64,000 nt of DNA from JAGQWW01 sp041392845 (GTDB lineage: Bacteria > Bacteroidota > Bacteroidia > Chitinophagales > Saprospiraceae), in NCBI GenBank assembly GCA_041392845.1, contig JAWKLG010000029.1:21522-85521 (forward strand), given 5' to 3'. Below are positions 34,667 through 43,012 of the stretch, piece by piece. The notes beneath the pieces were generated by a model. It did no database searches, was not told the DNA's origin, and saw only the letters and a program-made list of their open reading frames with translations. The position numbers and the translations under genes were made by a program. The first letter of the stretch is position 1; each line of letters begins with the position of its first letter.

Positions 34667-35737
34667 ATGAACAGAGACATTGAGAGTCAGTTTACCGGGC
34701 GAATTTTCTTAAAGGGAATTGCGCCAGAGGCGCTTGATCAGTATTTGGCGATGGGTTGGTACCGAATGGGGCTTACCATTTTTACTACGCACTTTCTTTT
34801 TTTCGATTCAGATATTTATTCGGCAATTTGGCTTAGGGTACATTTGCCAAGTTATACTTTTAAAAAAAGCTTGAGGAAAATTATTCGTAAAGCAAAAGAA
34901 GAATTTACTGTAAGCTATCGAAAAGCAAATATAGACGAAGAAAGAGAGGCGCTTTACAGAAAGTATACCCAGACTTTCAAAGGCAGGTTGCCCGTCACAT
35001 TGAGGAGTTCGCTTTTGGATGGTAAGGAAATCAGTCCTTTTGATTCATATGAAGTGAATGTGCATCATGGCGACAAGCTTATAGCATTTAGTGTTTTTGA
35101 TAAAGGTCGCAAAAGTATTACTTCCATTACCGGTGTTTATGATCCGGATTATTCATCTTATTCACTTGGGCTGTTTACCATGTTGATGGAGATAGAATAT
35201 GGCATAGAAAAAGGTTTGGAATATTTTTATCCAGGGTATTTTGTACCTGGCAATGCTCGCTTCGATTACAAATTGAGGGTTGGAAAAAGTGAGTATTTTA
35301 ATCTAGGAACCCAGCAATGGTTGCCCATACAACAGTTTGATCCGGAAAAAACGCCTATCCAAAAATTGGCCAAAAAGCTGAATTTTATAAAAGGGAAGAT
35401 GGATCAGCTTGGGATAAACACCAGAATGTGGCACTATCCTTACTTTGAGGCAAGGATGATAGAATATTGGCCTGTTATGTATCTGGAGTATCCAATTTTC
35501 CTGGAACTACATCCTCAACGTGAAAAAGGAGGAGATTATGAAATCGTGATTTATGATTTGTTCCAGGACATTTTTGTGAAGCTTTCCTGTAAGGTATTTG
35601 AAACCCTTCCATCAAATTATAACAAGGCCTGGCTTAGTCACTTACTGGATGAGAAGTATTTTCCCAGTATACTTGTGATGGAAGAAATCCACCATTATGA
35701 TTCTGATCCTGAAGTATTTTTAAGGGATCTTTCCTAG
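34667..35737 (+). CDS. Arginyl-tRNA--protein transferase-like protein lacking the N-terminal cysteine cluster
   Basis: 356 residues from the ATG at 34667. The middle part matches the C-terminal domain of ATE/Bpt-type aminoacyl-tRNA protein transferases: SITGVYDPDYSSYSLGLFTMLMEIEYGIEKGLEYFYPGYF, then FDYKLRVGKSEYFN. The N-terminal region (LAMGWYRMGLTIF, HLPSYTFKKSLRKIIRKAKEEF) aligns with the family, but the CxxC-type cysteines expected between them are replaced by FFDSDIYS. A long C-terminal extension of about 130 residues has no clear match. In known enzymes this fold moves Arg or Leu from tRNA to protein N-termini. Whether this member does so is open; other GNAT-type roles are possible. Confidence 0.75.
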   Translation: MNRDIESQFTGRIFLKGIAPEALDQYLAMGWYRMGLTIFTTHFLFFDSDIYSAIWLRVHLPSYTFKKSLRKIIRKAKEEFTVSYRKANIDEEREALYRKYTQTFKGRLPVTLRSSLLDGKEISPFDSYEVNVHHGDKLIAFSVFDKGRKSITSITGVYDPDYSSYSLGLFTMLMEIEYGIEKGLEYFYPGYFVPGNARFDYKLRVGKSEYFNLGTQQWLPIQQFDPEKTPIQKLAKKLNFIKGKMDQLGINTRMWHYPYFEARMIEYWPVMYLEYPIFLELHPQREKGGDYEIVIYDLFQDIFVKLSCKVFETLPSNYNKAWLSHLLDEKYFPSILVMEEIHHYDSDPEVFLRDLS

Positions 35738-35738
35738 C

Positions 35739-36197
35739 CTATCCTTTGAGGTTTAAGGCAAATTCTTCCTTTTCCCGCATCATTTTTTCTTCTTCCGGGC
35801 TTTTGTCTCCATAGCCACAAAGGTGATACACACCGTGGATGATCACACGATGTAATTCCTTTAGGAATGGAACCTCAAAGGTTTTGGCGTTTTCTTCTAT
35901 GCGGTCAATTGAAATAAATATATCGCCTTCAATTTTTGGGGGATCTGAATAAGGGAAGGTGATTACATCGGTGAGGGTATCGTGGTCCAGATATTCGACA
36001 TTCATTTTATGAAGGTATTCATCTGAACAAAAAACAAAGGTCAAAGCCTCAAGGCTCTGACCTTCATTTTGAATTATATCCATTATCCATTTTCTTACCG
36101 AATTTTGATCAGGCAAATTGAAGTCAATTTCTTCGGTAAAGAACTGGATGTTGTCGGTCTCTTCTAAATTATCAGCATCCTGCTGTGGAAACATCAT
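35739..36197 (-). CDS. ybeY: Endoribonuclease YbeY (rRNA maturation factor)
   Basis: 152 residues of the UPF0054 family, a metal-dependent RNase that trims the 3' end of 16S rRNA and aids ribosome quality control. Family motifs are LTDVITFPY (here DTLTDVITFPYSDPP), GDIFIS, and the metal site HRVIIHGVYHLCGYGDKS. The first two histidines are present; the third zinc ligand, normally a His right after the GYD, is aligned with Asp. I recall the same variant in other Bacteroidota. It overlaps the start of the next upstream gene by 4 bases (ATGA). Confidence 0.92.
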   Translation of the reverse strand: MMFPQQDADNLEETDNIQFFTEEIDFNLPDQNSVRKWIMDIIQNEGQSLEALTFVFCSDEYLHKMNVEYLDHDTLTDVITFPYSDPPKIEGDIFISIDRIEENAKTFEVPFLKELHRVIIHGVYHLCGYGDKSPEEEKMMREKEEFALNLKG

Positions 36198-36580
36198 ATA
36201 TTGAAACGCATTTCAACTGTGCTACCATTGTTTTGAAATTCAATCTCGTCGCACAGTGCTTTCATAAGAAATACACCTCTACCGCCACATTTGATTAAAT
36301 TTTCAGGAGCTGTCGGATCGGGAAGGTTGTTGTAATCAAAACCATCTCCTTCATCCGATATCTGGAAAGCTATGCGATTTTTTTGTTTTCGCAATTTTAC
36401 TTCTACACATTTACATTCGTCGTAGTTGTTACCGTGACGAATTGCATTGGTTACAGCCTCTGTAAGGCTTATTAAAATGTTACCTTTTTTGTCTGGAGAG
36501 AGTTGGTACTTTAAAACAACATTGTCAACCAGACTTTCCACTTCGGCAACATTCTGAGGATTTGATGTAAACTTCAACAT
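36194..36580 (-). CDS. RsbW-like serine kinase / HATPase_c protein
   Basis: 128 residues forming a single histidine-kinase-type ATPase fold: N box EAVTNAIRHGN, G1 box DEGDGFD, G2 box GGRGVFLMKA. Stand-alone proteins like this are anti-sigma factors or kinases of anti-sigma antagonists in partner-switching pathways. No sigma factor or anti-sigma antagonist (STAS) gene is next to it in the window. Coupled to ybeY by a 4-base ATGA overlap, so translation of the pair is linked. Confidence 0.88.
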   Translation of the reverse strand: MLKFTSNPQNVAEVESLVDNVVLKYQLSPDKKGNILISLTEAVTNAIRHGNNYDECKCVEVKLRKQKNRIAFQISDEGDGFDYNNLPDPTAPENLIKCGGRGVFLMKALCDEIEFQNNGSTVEMRFNI

Positions 36581-36993
36581 AAACTCCGCTCAGTTTTTTG
36601 AAAATCGAAATACAATAACAAATGCTCAAAGCATTTAAGCTACTGGGATGTTCTCAGAATGGATACGTTCGTGGGATGAGATTTGGGATCTCTTGTTCTT
36701 GTTGGTTTTTCAAGGAAAGCGGTACAAAGGTCGGGGTATTTACAATACCTGTCAAGGGACATATAAAACTTTTTTAAAATCTTTTCGCTTGAAAAATAAA
36801 TTCTCTTTTTAGAAAAGTGTTTTTCATTTAATTATATAACTCGATTTTCTTAAAATGAATGATAAATTTTTTATTTACCTGTAATTGGCGAAATATGATT
36901 TGTTATTTTAAACATATGTTAATGTTGAATTTGTATAAAGTGTTTAAACTTTAACCTTATTCTTAAATTTGGCTTTCCATCAAAACATCAGGC
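36581..36993. other. AT-rich intergenic region between divergent genes
   Basis: About 410 bases without a credible gene. It holds two short palindromes, AAATGCT-CAA-AGCATTT at 36620-36636 and GGTATT-TAC-AATACC at 36735-36749, and a TAAATTTG -7 box at 36964-36971 that probably serves the helicase gene (start 36994). The minus-strand RsbW-like gene must have its promoter here too. The AT content rises towards the helicase. Possible operators, not proved. Confidence 0.5.
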
Positions 36994-39900
36994 TTGAAAG
37001 TAGAAGACAAACAACAGCAGTTTTTAAAAATCTTATCCGGCTTAAATACCGATCAATCAAAAGCTGTAAATAAGGTTGAGGGCCCTGTATTGGTCCTGGC
37101 AGGTCCTGGCACCGGGAAGACACATATTTTGGCAGCCAGGATTGGAAAAATTTTGATGGAAACGGATGCGCTACCTCATAACATCCTTTGTCTGACTTTT
37201 ACCGAGGCTGGCGTATTGGCCATGCGAAAGCGATTGGTAGATTTCATTGGGCCTGATGCGCATAAAATAAACATACACACCTTCCATTCCTTTTCAAATC
37301 GGGTAATTCGCGAAAACCTTGAGTACTTCGGAAGGCAAAACCTGGAGCCTGTTTCCGAATTGGAGCTGATGAACATCCTGCAGGAATTGATAAACGAACA
37401 AGCGGTTGATCATCCATTACGTAAAGGAAGGGGAAGTGACATTTATTTTTATACCAGCCATTTGAAATCCTTGTTTTCAATGATGAAAGCGGAGGATTGG
37501 ACTCCTGAAATCGTCGTTTCAAAAGCAAAAGATTATCTGGATGATCTGCCGAATCGGGAAGAATATATTTACAAAAGAAATGGAAAGGGTTATAAAAAAG
37601 GAGACCTTAAACAAGCTTCAATTGAAAAGGAAGAGCAGGCTATGGAAAAGCTGGTTGCTGGTGCAAAGCTCTTCCCCAGGTTTTTAGAATTGATGGACAA
37701 ATACCAAAGGTATGATTACAATGACATGATTCTTTGGACCATCAAGGCATTTCAAAAAAACGAATGGCTCCTGCGTTCCTACCAGGAGCAATTTTTATAT
37801 GTACTTGTTGATGAATTTCAGGATACCAATGGAGCTCAAAATGAAATCCTTCAACTGTTGATTTCTTATTGGGAAAGTCCTAACCTCTTTATTGTTGGTG
37901 ATGATGACCAGAGCATTTACGAATTTCAGGGGGCAAGACTTAAAAATCTGACGGATTATTATTTCAAATTCAAGGATGAGGTGGAGTTGATTGTTTTAAA
38001 AAACAATTACAGAAGTACCCAGGGGATTTTGGATGCCAGTAAAAATCTGATTGAATACAATACACTTCGAATAGTCAATACTCTGGGTGGATTGGAAGTT
38101 CAAAAAGAATTGGTGGCGGAGAATCCTACCTTGAAAAAAATGAATACCGTACCGGTAATTCGACAATATCCTTATGTTTTTCATGAATTGGCGCACATCG
38201 TTTCTGAACTGAAGGAATTAAAGAAATCAGGCTATCCTTTGGAAGAGGTGGCGATTTTGTATGCCAAACACAGGCAATCGGAAGATTTGGTTCAATTACT
38301 TGACAGCTCTTCCATTCCATTTCAAATCAAGCGGAAAACCAATATTCTTGAAGTTAAACTGGTTAAAAAAATACTGGAAATCCTTTCCTATCTCCGGGAA
38401 GAAATTCGTCTTCCCTATTCCGGCGAACACCGTCTATTTAAAATACTGCATTACAAAAACTGGAATCTACCATCCCATGCTTTAGCAAAGCTTGCTTTGT
38501 TTTTAGCAAGAAAGCGAGATGAATCAAGACTGAACTGGAGAGATGTATTGCAGGATGAAAATCTTTTGAAGGAAGCAGGAATAACCGATACTTCCAATTT
38601 TATAAAAGCGGGTAACTGTTTGAATCAATTAATTGGATTGATTGAAAATGAAAGCCTGCCTCATTTGGTGGAAGCAGTATTGACCAGAACAGGAATTTTA
38701 GCGCAGGCCATGTCGGACAAAGATAAAGTCTGGAAAATCCAGGTACTGTTTACTTTTTTGGATTTTGTAAAAAGTGAGGTTAGCAAAAATCCTGAATTGC
38801 AATTAGCAGGGATACTTGATGTTATTCAGGATATGGATCGACATAAAATAGGATTAGACCTGGAGAAGGACATTGGAAATGAAAATGGAGTGAACTTAAT
38901 GACGGCCCACGGAAGCAAGGGTTTAGAATTCAAAAGAGTTTACATATTGGATTGTTCGGCAGATTTTTGGGAGCCGGGTAAGTCTGGCAACAACTTCAGG
39001 TTTAAAATTCCCGATACGCTTACCTACTCAGGTGAGGAAGATGCGCTTGAGGCAAGGAGAAGGTTATTTTATGTTGCCATGACCAGGGCAAAAGAAGACT
39101 TGTACCTGGGTTACAGTTTGAAAAAAAATGAAACCAAAGAAATTAGAAGAGCGATTTACCTGGATGAATTAACTGAAGATGCTGAAGTGCAACTTACCTT
39201 TCCGGAAGTTGATGAGACTGAATTGTTGATGGCAAAGGCAACGCTTTTACAGGAACCGGAAACTGAAGGGAAAGAAACTTTTTCAAAAGATGAATTAAAC
39301 GCTTTGCTGGAAGATTTTCAGTTGACCATTTCTTCTTTTAATCAATATCTGGACTGCCCAAGAGCATTTTTTTACGAAACGGTTTTGAATTTGCCTTCGC
39401 TTTATTCTGAAGCGGCTTCTTATGGTTCGGTAATGCACAGGACAATGCAATTTGTATTTGAATCGATGCTGAAATCCAAGGAAAAAGACTTTCCAGGCTT
39501 GGAGGAGGTTTTGGCCTTTTTTGAAAAAGAAATGACTCGTTGGAAAGGGTATTTTTCAACAACAGGATTTGAACAGCGTTTGAAGAGTGGTCTTTTTCAT
39601 TTAAAAGAAATTTATCAGCAATGGTTGCCTGAATGGTCCAAACAAGTAAAACTTGAATTTAGGATTACTCAGACAGAAATAAATGAGGTGCCTGTCTCGG
39701 GAATCATTGATAGAGTGTCCTGGGAAGGTCAAGGAGCAGTTTGTTTGGTAGATTATAAAACTGGAAAACCTAAATCAGAGAACACGCAAAAACCGACTGC
39801 CAGGAAACCTTACGGCGGAAAATATTGGAGACAATTGTTGTTTTATCAATTGTTGGTGAAATCCGACTTCCGCATTAATGGAAAATCATTCTTTGGGAGA

Positions 39901-40137
39901 ATTGCATACCTGGAACCGGATGAATCCGGGATTTATTTAAAAGAAAATATACATTTCTCACCTCAGGAAGAAGAAGAAATGGCTTCCTGGATTAAAGAAG
40001 TGTATCAAAAAATAATGGATCACCAATTTTCACCAGGCTGTCAAAAAGAAACTTGTGAATGGTGCAATTTTGAAAACGAGCAAAGTTTACCAGACTCGCT
40101 TTCCAACAAAATGAGAGAGGAAATGGATGACCAATAA
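36994..40137 (+). CDS. UvrD/Rep-type DNA helicase fused to a RecB-like PD-(D/E)xK nuclease
   Basis: 1047 residues. Superfamily 1 helicase motifs: I (AGPGTGKT, residues 36-43), II (LVDEFQDTNG), III (VGDDDQSIYEFQGA), IV (NNYRST), V (TAHGSKGLEFKRVYI) and VI (RRRLFYVAMTRAKEDLYLGYS). From about residue 770 a RecB-family nuclease domain follows (SSFNQYLDCPRAFFYE, GSVMHRTMQF, GIIDRV, VDYKTGKPK with the catalytic D and K). Cysteines flank it: DCP at its start and GCQKETCEWC near the end, a four-Cys pattern like the iron-sulfur staple of AddB. This is a double-strand break processing helicase-nuclease. The start is TTG 36994, since a stop lies shortly upstream and the next ATG is behind the Walker motif. 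Confidence 0.92.
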   Translation: MKVEDKQQQFLKILSGLNTDQSKAVNKVEGPVLVLAGPGTGKTHILAARIGKILMETDALPHNILCLTFTEAGVLAMRKRLVDFIGPDAHKINIHTFHSFSNRVIRENLEYFGRQNLEPVSELELMNILQELINEQAVDHPLRKGRGSDIYFYTSHLKSLFSMMKAEDWTPEIVVSKAKDYLDDLPNREEYIYKRNGKGYKKGDLKQASIEKEEQAMEKLVAGAKLFPRFLELMDKYQRYDYNDMILWTIKAFQKNEWLLRSYQEQFLYVLVDEFQDTNGAQNEILQLLISYWESPNLFIVGDDDQSIYEFQGARLKNLTDYYFKFKDEVELIVLKNNYRSTQGILDASKNLIEYNTLRIVNTLGGLEVQKELVAENPTLKKMNTVPVIRQYPYVFHELAHIVSELKELKKSGYPLEEVAILYAKHRQSEDLVQLLDSSSIPFQIKRKTNILEVKLVKKILEILSYLREEIRLPYSGEHRLFKILHYKNWNLPSHALAKLALFLARKRDESRLNWRDVLQDENLLKEAGITDTSNFIKAGNCLNQLIGLIENESLPHLVEAVLTRTGILAQAMSDKDKVWKIQVLFTFLDFVKSEVSKNPELQLAGILDVIQDMDRHKIGLDLEKDIGNENGVNLMTAHGSKGLEFKRVYILDCSADFWEPGKSGNNFRFKIPDTLTYSGEEDALEARRRLFYVAMTRAKEDLYLGYSLKKNETKEIRRAIYLDELTEDAEVQLTFPEVDETELLMAKATLLQEPETEGKETFSKDELNALLEDFQLTISSFNQYLDCPRAFFYETVLNLPSLYSEAASYGSVMHRTMQFVFESMLKSKEKDFPGLEEVLAFFEKEMTRWKGYFSTTGFEQRLKSGLFHLKEIYQQWLPEWSKQVKLEFRITQTEINEVPVSGIIDRVSWEGQGAVCLVDYKTGKPKSENTQKPTARKPYGGKYWRQLLFYQLLVKSDFRINGKSFFGRIAYLEPDESGIYLKENIHFSPQEEEEMASWIKEVYQKIMDHQFSPGCQKETCEWCNFENEQSLPDSLSNKMREEMDDQ

Positions 40138-40168
40138 AAGCTCCGGCTACTTGGCCGAAGCTTTTTTG
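40137..40168. terminator. Bidirectional terminator between the helicase gene and lon
   Basis: AAAAGCTCCGGC / GCCGAAGCTTTTTT with one mismatch, a 6-base loop and T-runs on both sides. The hairpin overlaps the last codons and TAG stop of lon (40147-40149), so the lon end is part of the shared terminator. Confidence 0.75.
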
Positions 40169-42606
40169 GTGCTTTTGTTATTTGAAGTTGGGAATTTAGT
40201 TCCCAAATTGATATTTAAAACCTCCTGCATGCGGTCCACATAATGAAACTTCAATCCCTTGATAAATTCCGGATTGATTTCATCCACATGTTTTTCATTT
40301 TCAGCACAAAGTATGATTTCCTTCATGCCGGCTCTTTTTGCAGCAAGTATTTTCTCTTTGATACCGCCAACCGGCAATACTTTTCCTCTCAGCGTAATCT
40401 CTCCGGTCATAGCAACAAAAGGTTTTACTGCAGTTTTCATGAAAGCCGAACTTAATGAAGTCAACATGGTAATACCTGCAGAAGGACCATCTTTTGGAAT
40501 AGCTCCTTCAGGAACATGAATGTGAATATCCGTTTCTTTAAACGTTTCAGGCTTTAGACCAAGGTTTTCAGCATTTGCTTTCAAGTAACTAAGTGCAGTA
40601 CTTGCAGATTCTTTCATCACATCACCCAGATTTCCGGTAAGGGTTACTTTTCCGGAACCTTTGCTAAGGCTGGTCTCAATAAATAAAATCTCTCCTCCCA
40701 CACTTGTCCAGGCCAAACCAACCGCAACACCCGGAATGCCGGAATCCTGATACATATCTTTTGAAACCCTGGTAGGGCCCAACATTTCCTTTAATTCCTC
40801 TGTCTTAACAGAAACATTGTAAGGTTCTTCCATTGCCACCTTTTTGGCAACATTTCTCATCACCCCGGCTAGTCTTCTGTTGAGTGACCTTACTCCAGAT
40901 TCTCTGGTATATTCTGTAATGATCTTCTTGATAACTGAATCTGATAATTTTACCTGACCTGCTTTTAGTCCATGTTCTTCTCTTTGCTCAGGAATCAAAT
41001 GCCTCTTAGAAATTTCAACCTTTTCTTCCGTGGAATACCCGCTGATGTCGATGATTTCCATTCTATCCAAAAGTGCTGGCTGAATGGTATTTAAAGAATT
41101 GGCAGTAGCAATGAACATGACCTTAGAAAGGTCGTACTCCAACTCAAGATAATTGTCGTAAAAAGTAGAGTTTTGCTCCGGATCCAATACCTCTAATAGA
41201 GCTGAAGACGGGTCTCCGCGAAAATCTTTACCAACCTTGTCAATCTCATCCAGGATGAAAACCGGATTGGATGAGCCAGCTTTTCTTAATGACTGGATGA
41301 TCCTACCTGGCATTGCCCCGATATAGGTTTTTCTATGTCCTCTGATTTCCGCTTCATCATGCAAACCACCCAAAGACATTCTAATGAAATTTCTTTTTAG
41401 TGCTCTTGCAATTGATTTTCCCAAGGAGGTTTTACCAACACCGGGAGGGCCAACCAGGCAAAGAATAGGAGCCTTCATGTCTCCTTTTAATTTCAATACG
41501 GCAAGGTGCTCCAGGATTCTGTCTTTTACTTTTTCCAGACCATAATGGTCTTTGTCAAGAACTTGACGTACCTTTTTCAGGTCAAAATTGTCTTTTGTAA
41601 AATCATCCCAGGGTAGGTCCAGCATGATTTCGAGGTAATTTAACTGAATGGAATATTCAGCTACCTGCGGATTCATTCTACGGATTCTCTGGAGTTCTTT
41701 TTCAAAATGCGTTTTTACATTATCCGGCCATCTTTTCTTTTTGGCTCTTTTGATCAGCTTTTGCATTTCCTCTTCCTGAGGATTTTGACCCAACTCTTCC
41801 TGGATGGTTTTCAATTGCTGATTCAGGAAGTAATCTCTTTGCTGTTTTTCAATATCCGTCCTAACCTTGGCCTCGATTTGATCTTTCAATTCCAAAAGCT
41901 GAAGTTCTGCATCCATATGTTGGAGCAATACCCTGGCCTTTTCACTGATGTCGTTTTCTTCAAGGATATCCTGTTTGGATTTTACTTTTATTCCCAGGTT
42001 GGAAGTGATGAAATATAAAAGGTTGCTCCTTTTATCAATGTTTTTGAGCAGGACGATTGCTTCACTTGGAATTTGTGGAGAAAGCTCAATAATTTGTTTG
42101 GCTTTGTCCATAATGGTTGAAACCAATGCTTCAAATTCCAAAGGATTGTCTGGAGAACCTTCTGGGTAAGTTCCAATTTTAGCTTCCATGTACGGATCCT
42201 CAGACAACATTTCCAATAATTCAAATCGTTGGCGGCCTTGCAAGATGGCCGTGGTAGAACCATCTGGCATTTTTAACAATCTTACAATTTTGGCAACGGT
42301 ACCAATTCTATACAAATCCCTGTCTGTTGGATCTTCAATTTTGGTGTCCTTCTGAGAAAGAACGGCAACCATTCTGTTTCCGGTGTAAGCTGCATTGATT
42401 GCTTTGATGGATTTGTCTCTTCCAACGGTAATAGGAATTACAACTCCGGGAAATAGCACAGTATTTTTTACAGCCAAAACCGGAAGGGTTTCTGGCAATA
42501 TATCTCCTTCAGCAGATTCAAGCTCCTCGTCTAAAGACAATAAGGGCATAAAATCTCCTTCATCATCAAATTTCTGCTGCATTATTAAATCTTCTAATTT
42601 GTTCAT
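40147..42606 (-). CDS. lon: ATP-dependent protease Lon
   Basis: 819 residues. N-terminal substrate-binding domain (about 30-240), AAA+ ATPase with P-loop GPPGVGKT at residues 386-393, then the C-terminal Ser-Lys protease with catalytic S709 (PKDGPSAGIT) and K750 (GGIKEKILAAK). It degrades misfolded and short-lived regulatory proteins in the cytoplasm. The length is near the E. coli protein (784), with a Lys/Ala/Ser-rich tail (STKKASAK). It is a single gene; no HrcA/CIRCE element is seen upstream. Confidence 0.97.
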   Translation of the reverse strand: MNKLEDLIMQQKFDDEGDFMPLLSLDEELESAEGDILPETLPVLAVKNTVLFPGVVIPITVGRDKSIKAINAAYTGNRMVAVLSQKDTKIEDPTDRDLYRIGTVAKIVRLLKMPDGSTTAILQGRQRFELLEMLSEDPYMEAKIGTYPEGSPDNPLEFEALVSTIMDKAKQIIELSPQIPSEAIVLLKNIDKRSNLLYFITSNLGIKVKSKQDILEENDISEKARVLLQHMDAELQLLELKDQIEAKVRTDIEKQQRDYFLNQQLKTIQEELGQNPQEEEMQKLIKRAKKKRWPDNVKTHFEKELQRIRRMNPQVAEYSIQLNYLEIMLDLPWDDFTKDNFDLKKVRQVLDKDHYGLEKVKDRILEHLAVLKLKGDMKAPILCLVGPPGVGKTSLGKSIARALKRNFIRMSLGGLHDEAEIRGHRKTYIGAMPGRIIQSLRKAGSSNPVFILDEIDKVGKDFRGDPSSALLEVLDPEQNSTFYDNYLELEYDLSKVMFIATANSLNTIQPALLDRMEIIDISGYSTEEKVEISKRHLIPEQREEHGLKAGQVKLSDSVIKKIITEYTRESGVRSLNRRLAGVMRNVAKKVAMEEPYNVSVKTEELKEMLGPTRVSKDMYQDSGIPGVAVGLAWTSVGGEILFIETSLSKGSGKVTLTGNLGDVMKESASTALSYLKANAENLGLKPETFKETDIHIHVPEGAIPKDGPSAGITMLTSLSSAFMKTAVKPFVAMTGEITLRGKVLPVGGIKEKILAAKRAGMKEIILCAENEKHVDEINPEFIKGLKFHYVDRMQEVLNINLGTKFPTSNNKSTKKASAK

Positions 42607-43012
42607 GCGGTAAGTTTCAAAATTTTTGTGTGGAAATTGCTCATTTTATTGGATGCGTTTTCCACATTTTGCTCCAGCTACTTATTCTGCCAGCCTGACA
42701 GAAATATGCTTTAAAAGAAGCATTTCCATAATAGTCAAGTTCTATGCCATCGGAAATAAGCACCTTTTTGTTCTGATTTTCAAGACAAAAAGTCAGGATT
42801 CTTTTGGTTTTACTGGACAAATAATGCAATTAATCGAAGAGAACTTAAGCGGATGGACTACCAATTTGAAAATAACATATTATAATTTGGCTTAATATTT
42901 GTTTTCTTTTTAATCAGGGTTTTCCCTAAAATATGCTTATTGAAAAAGTCCTCCAAAAGTGAGGCCTGACAAATTGTAATCACACGCTCAAAAGGCGTAA
43001 AATCGGTTTTCC
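42607..43012. other. Intergenic region without a credible gene
   Basis: About 400 bases between divergent lon and the giant secreted-protein gene. Two overlapping open frames of 62 and 89 codons occur on opposite strands, but neither has a recognisable family, and they have no promoter or coding bias that stands out. A small hairpin AGGG-TTTT-CCCT lies at 42916-42927. Promoters for both genes must be here; I cannot place them with confidence. Confidence 0.45.

Noticed and set aside
42626..42895. Open frame of 89 codons upstream of the giant protein gene
   Set aside because: No recognisable family, an odd mix of residues, and an equally open frame on the other strand; it probably arises by chance.
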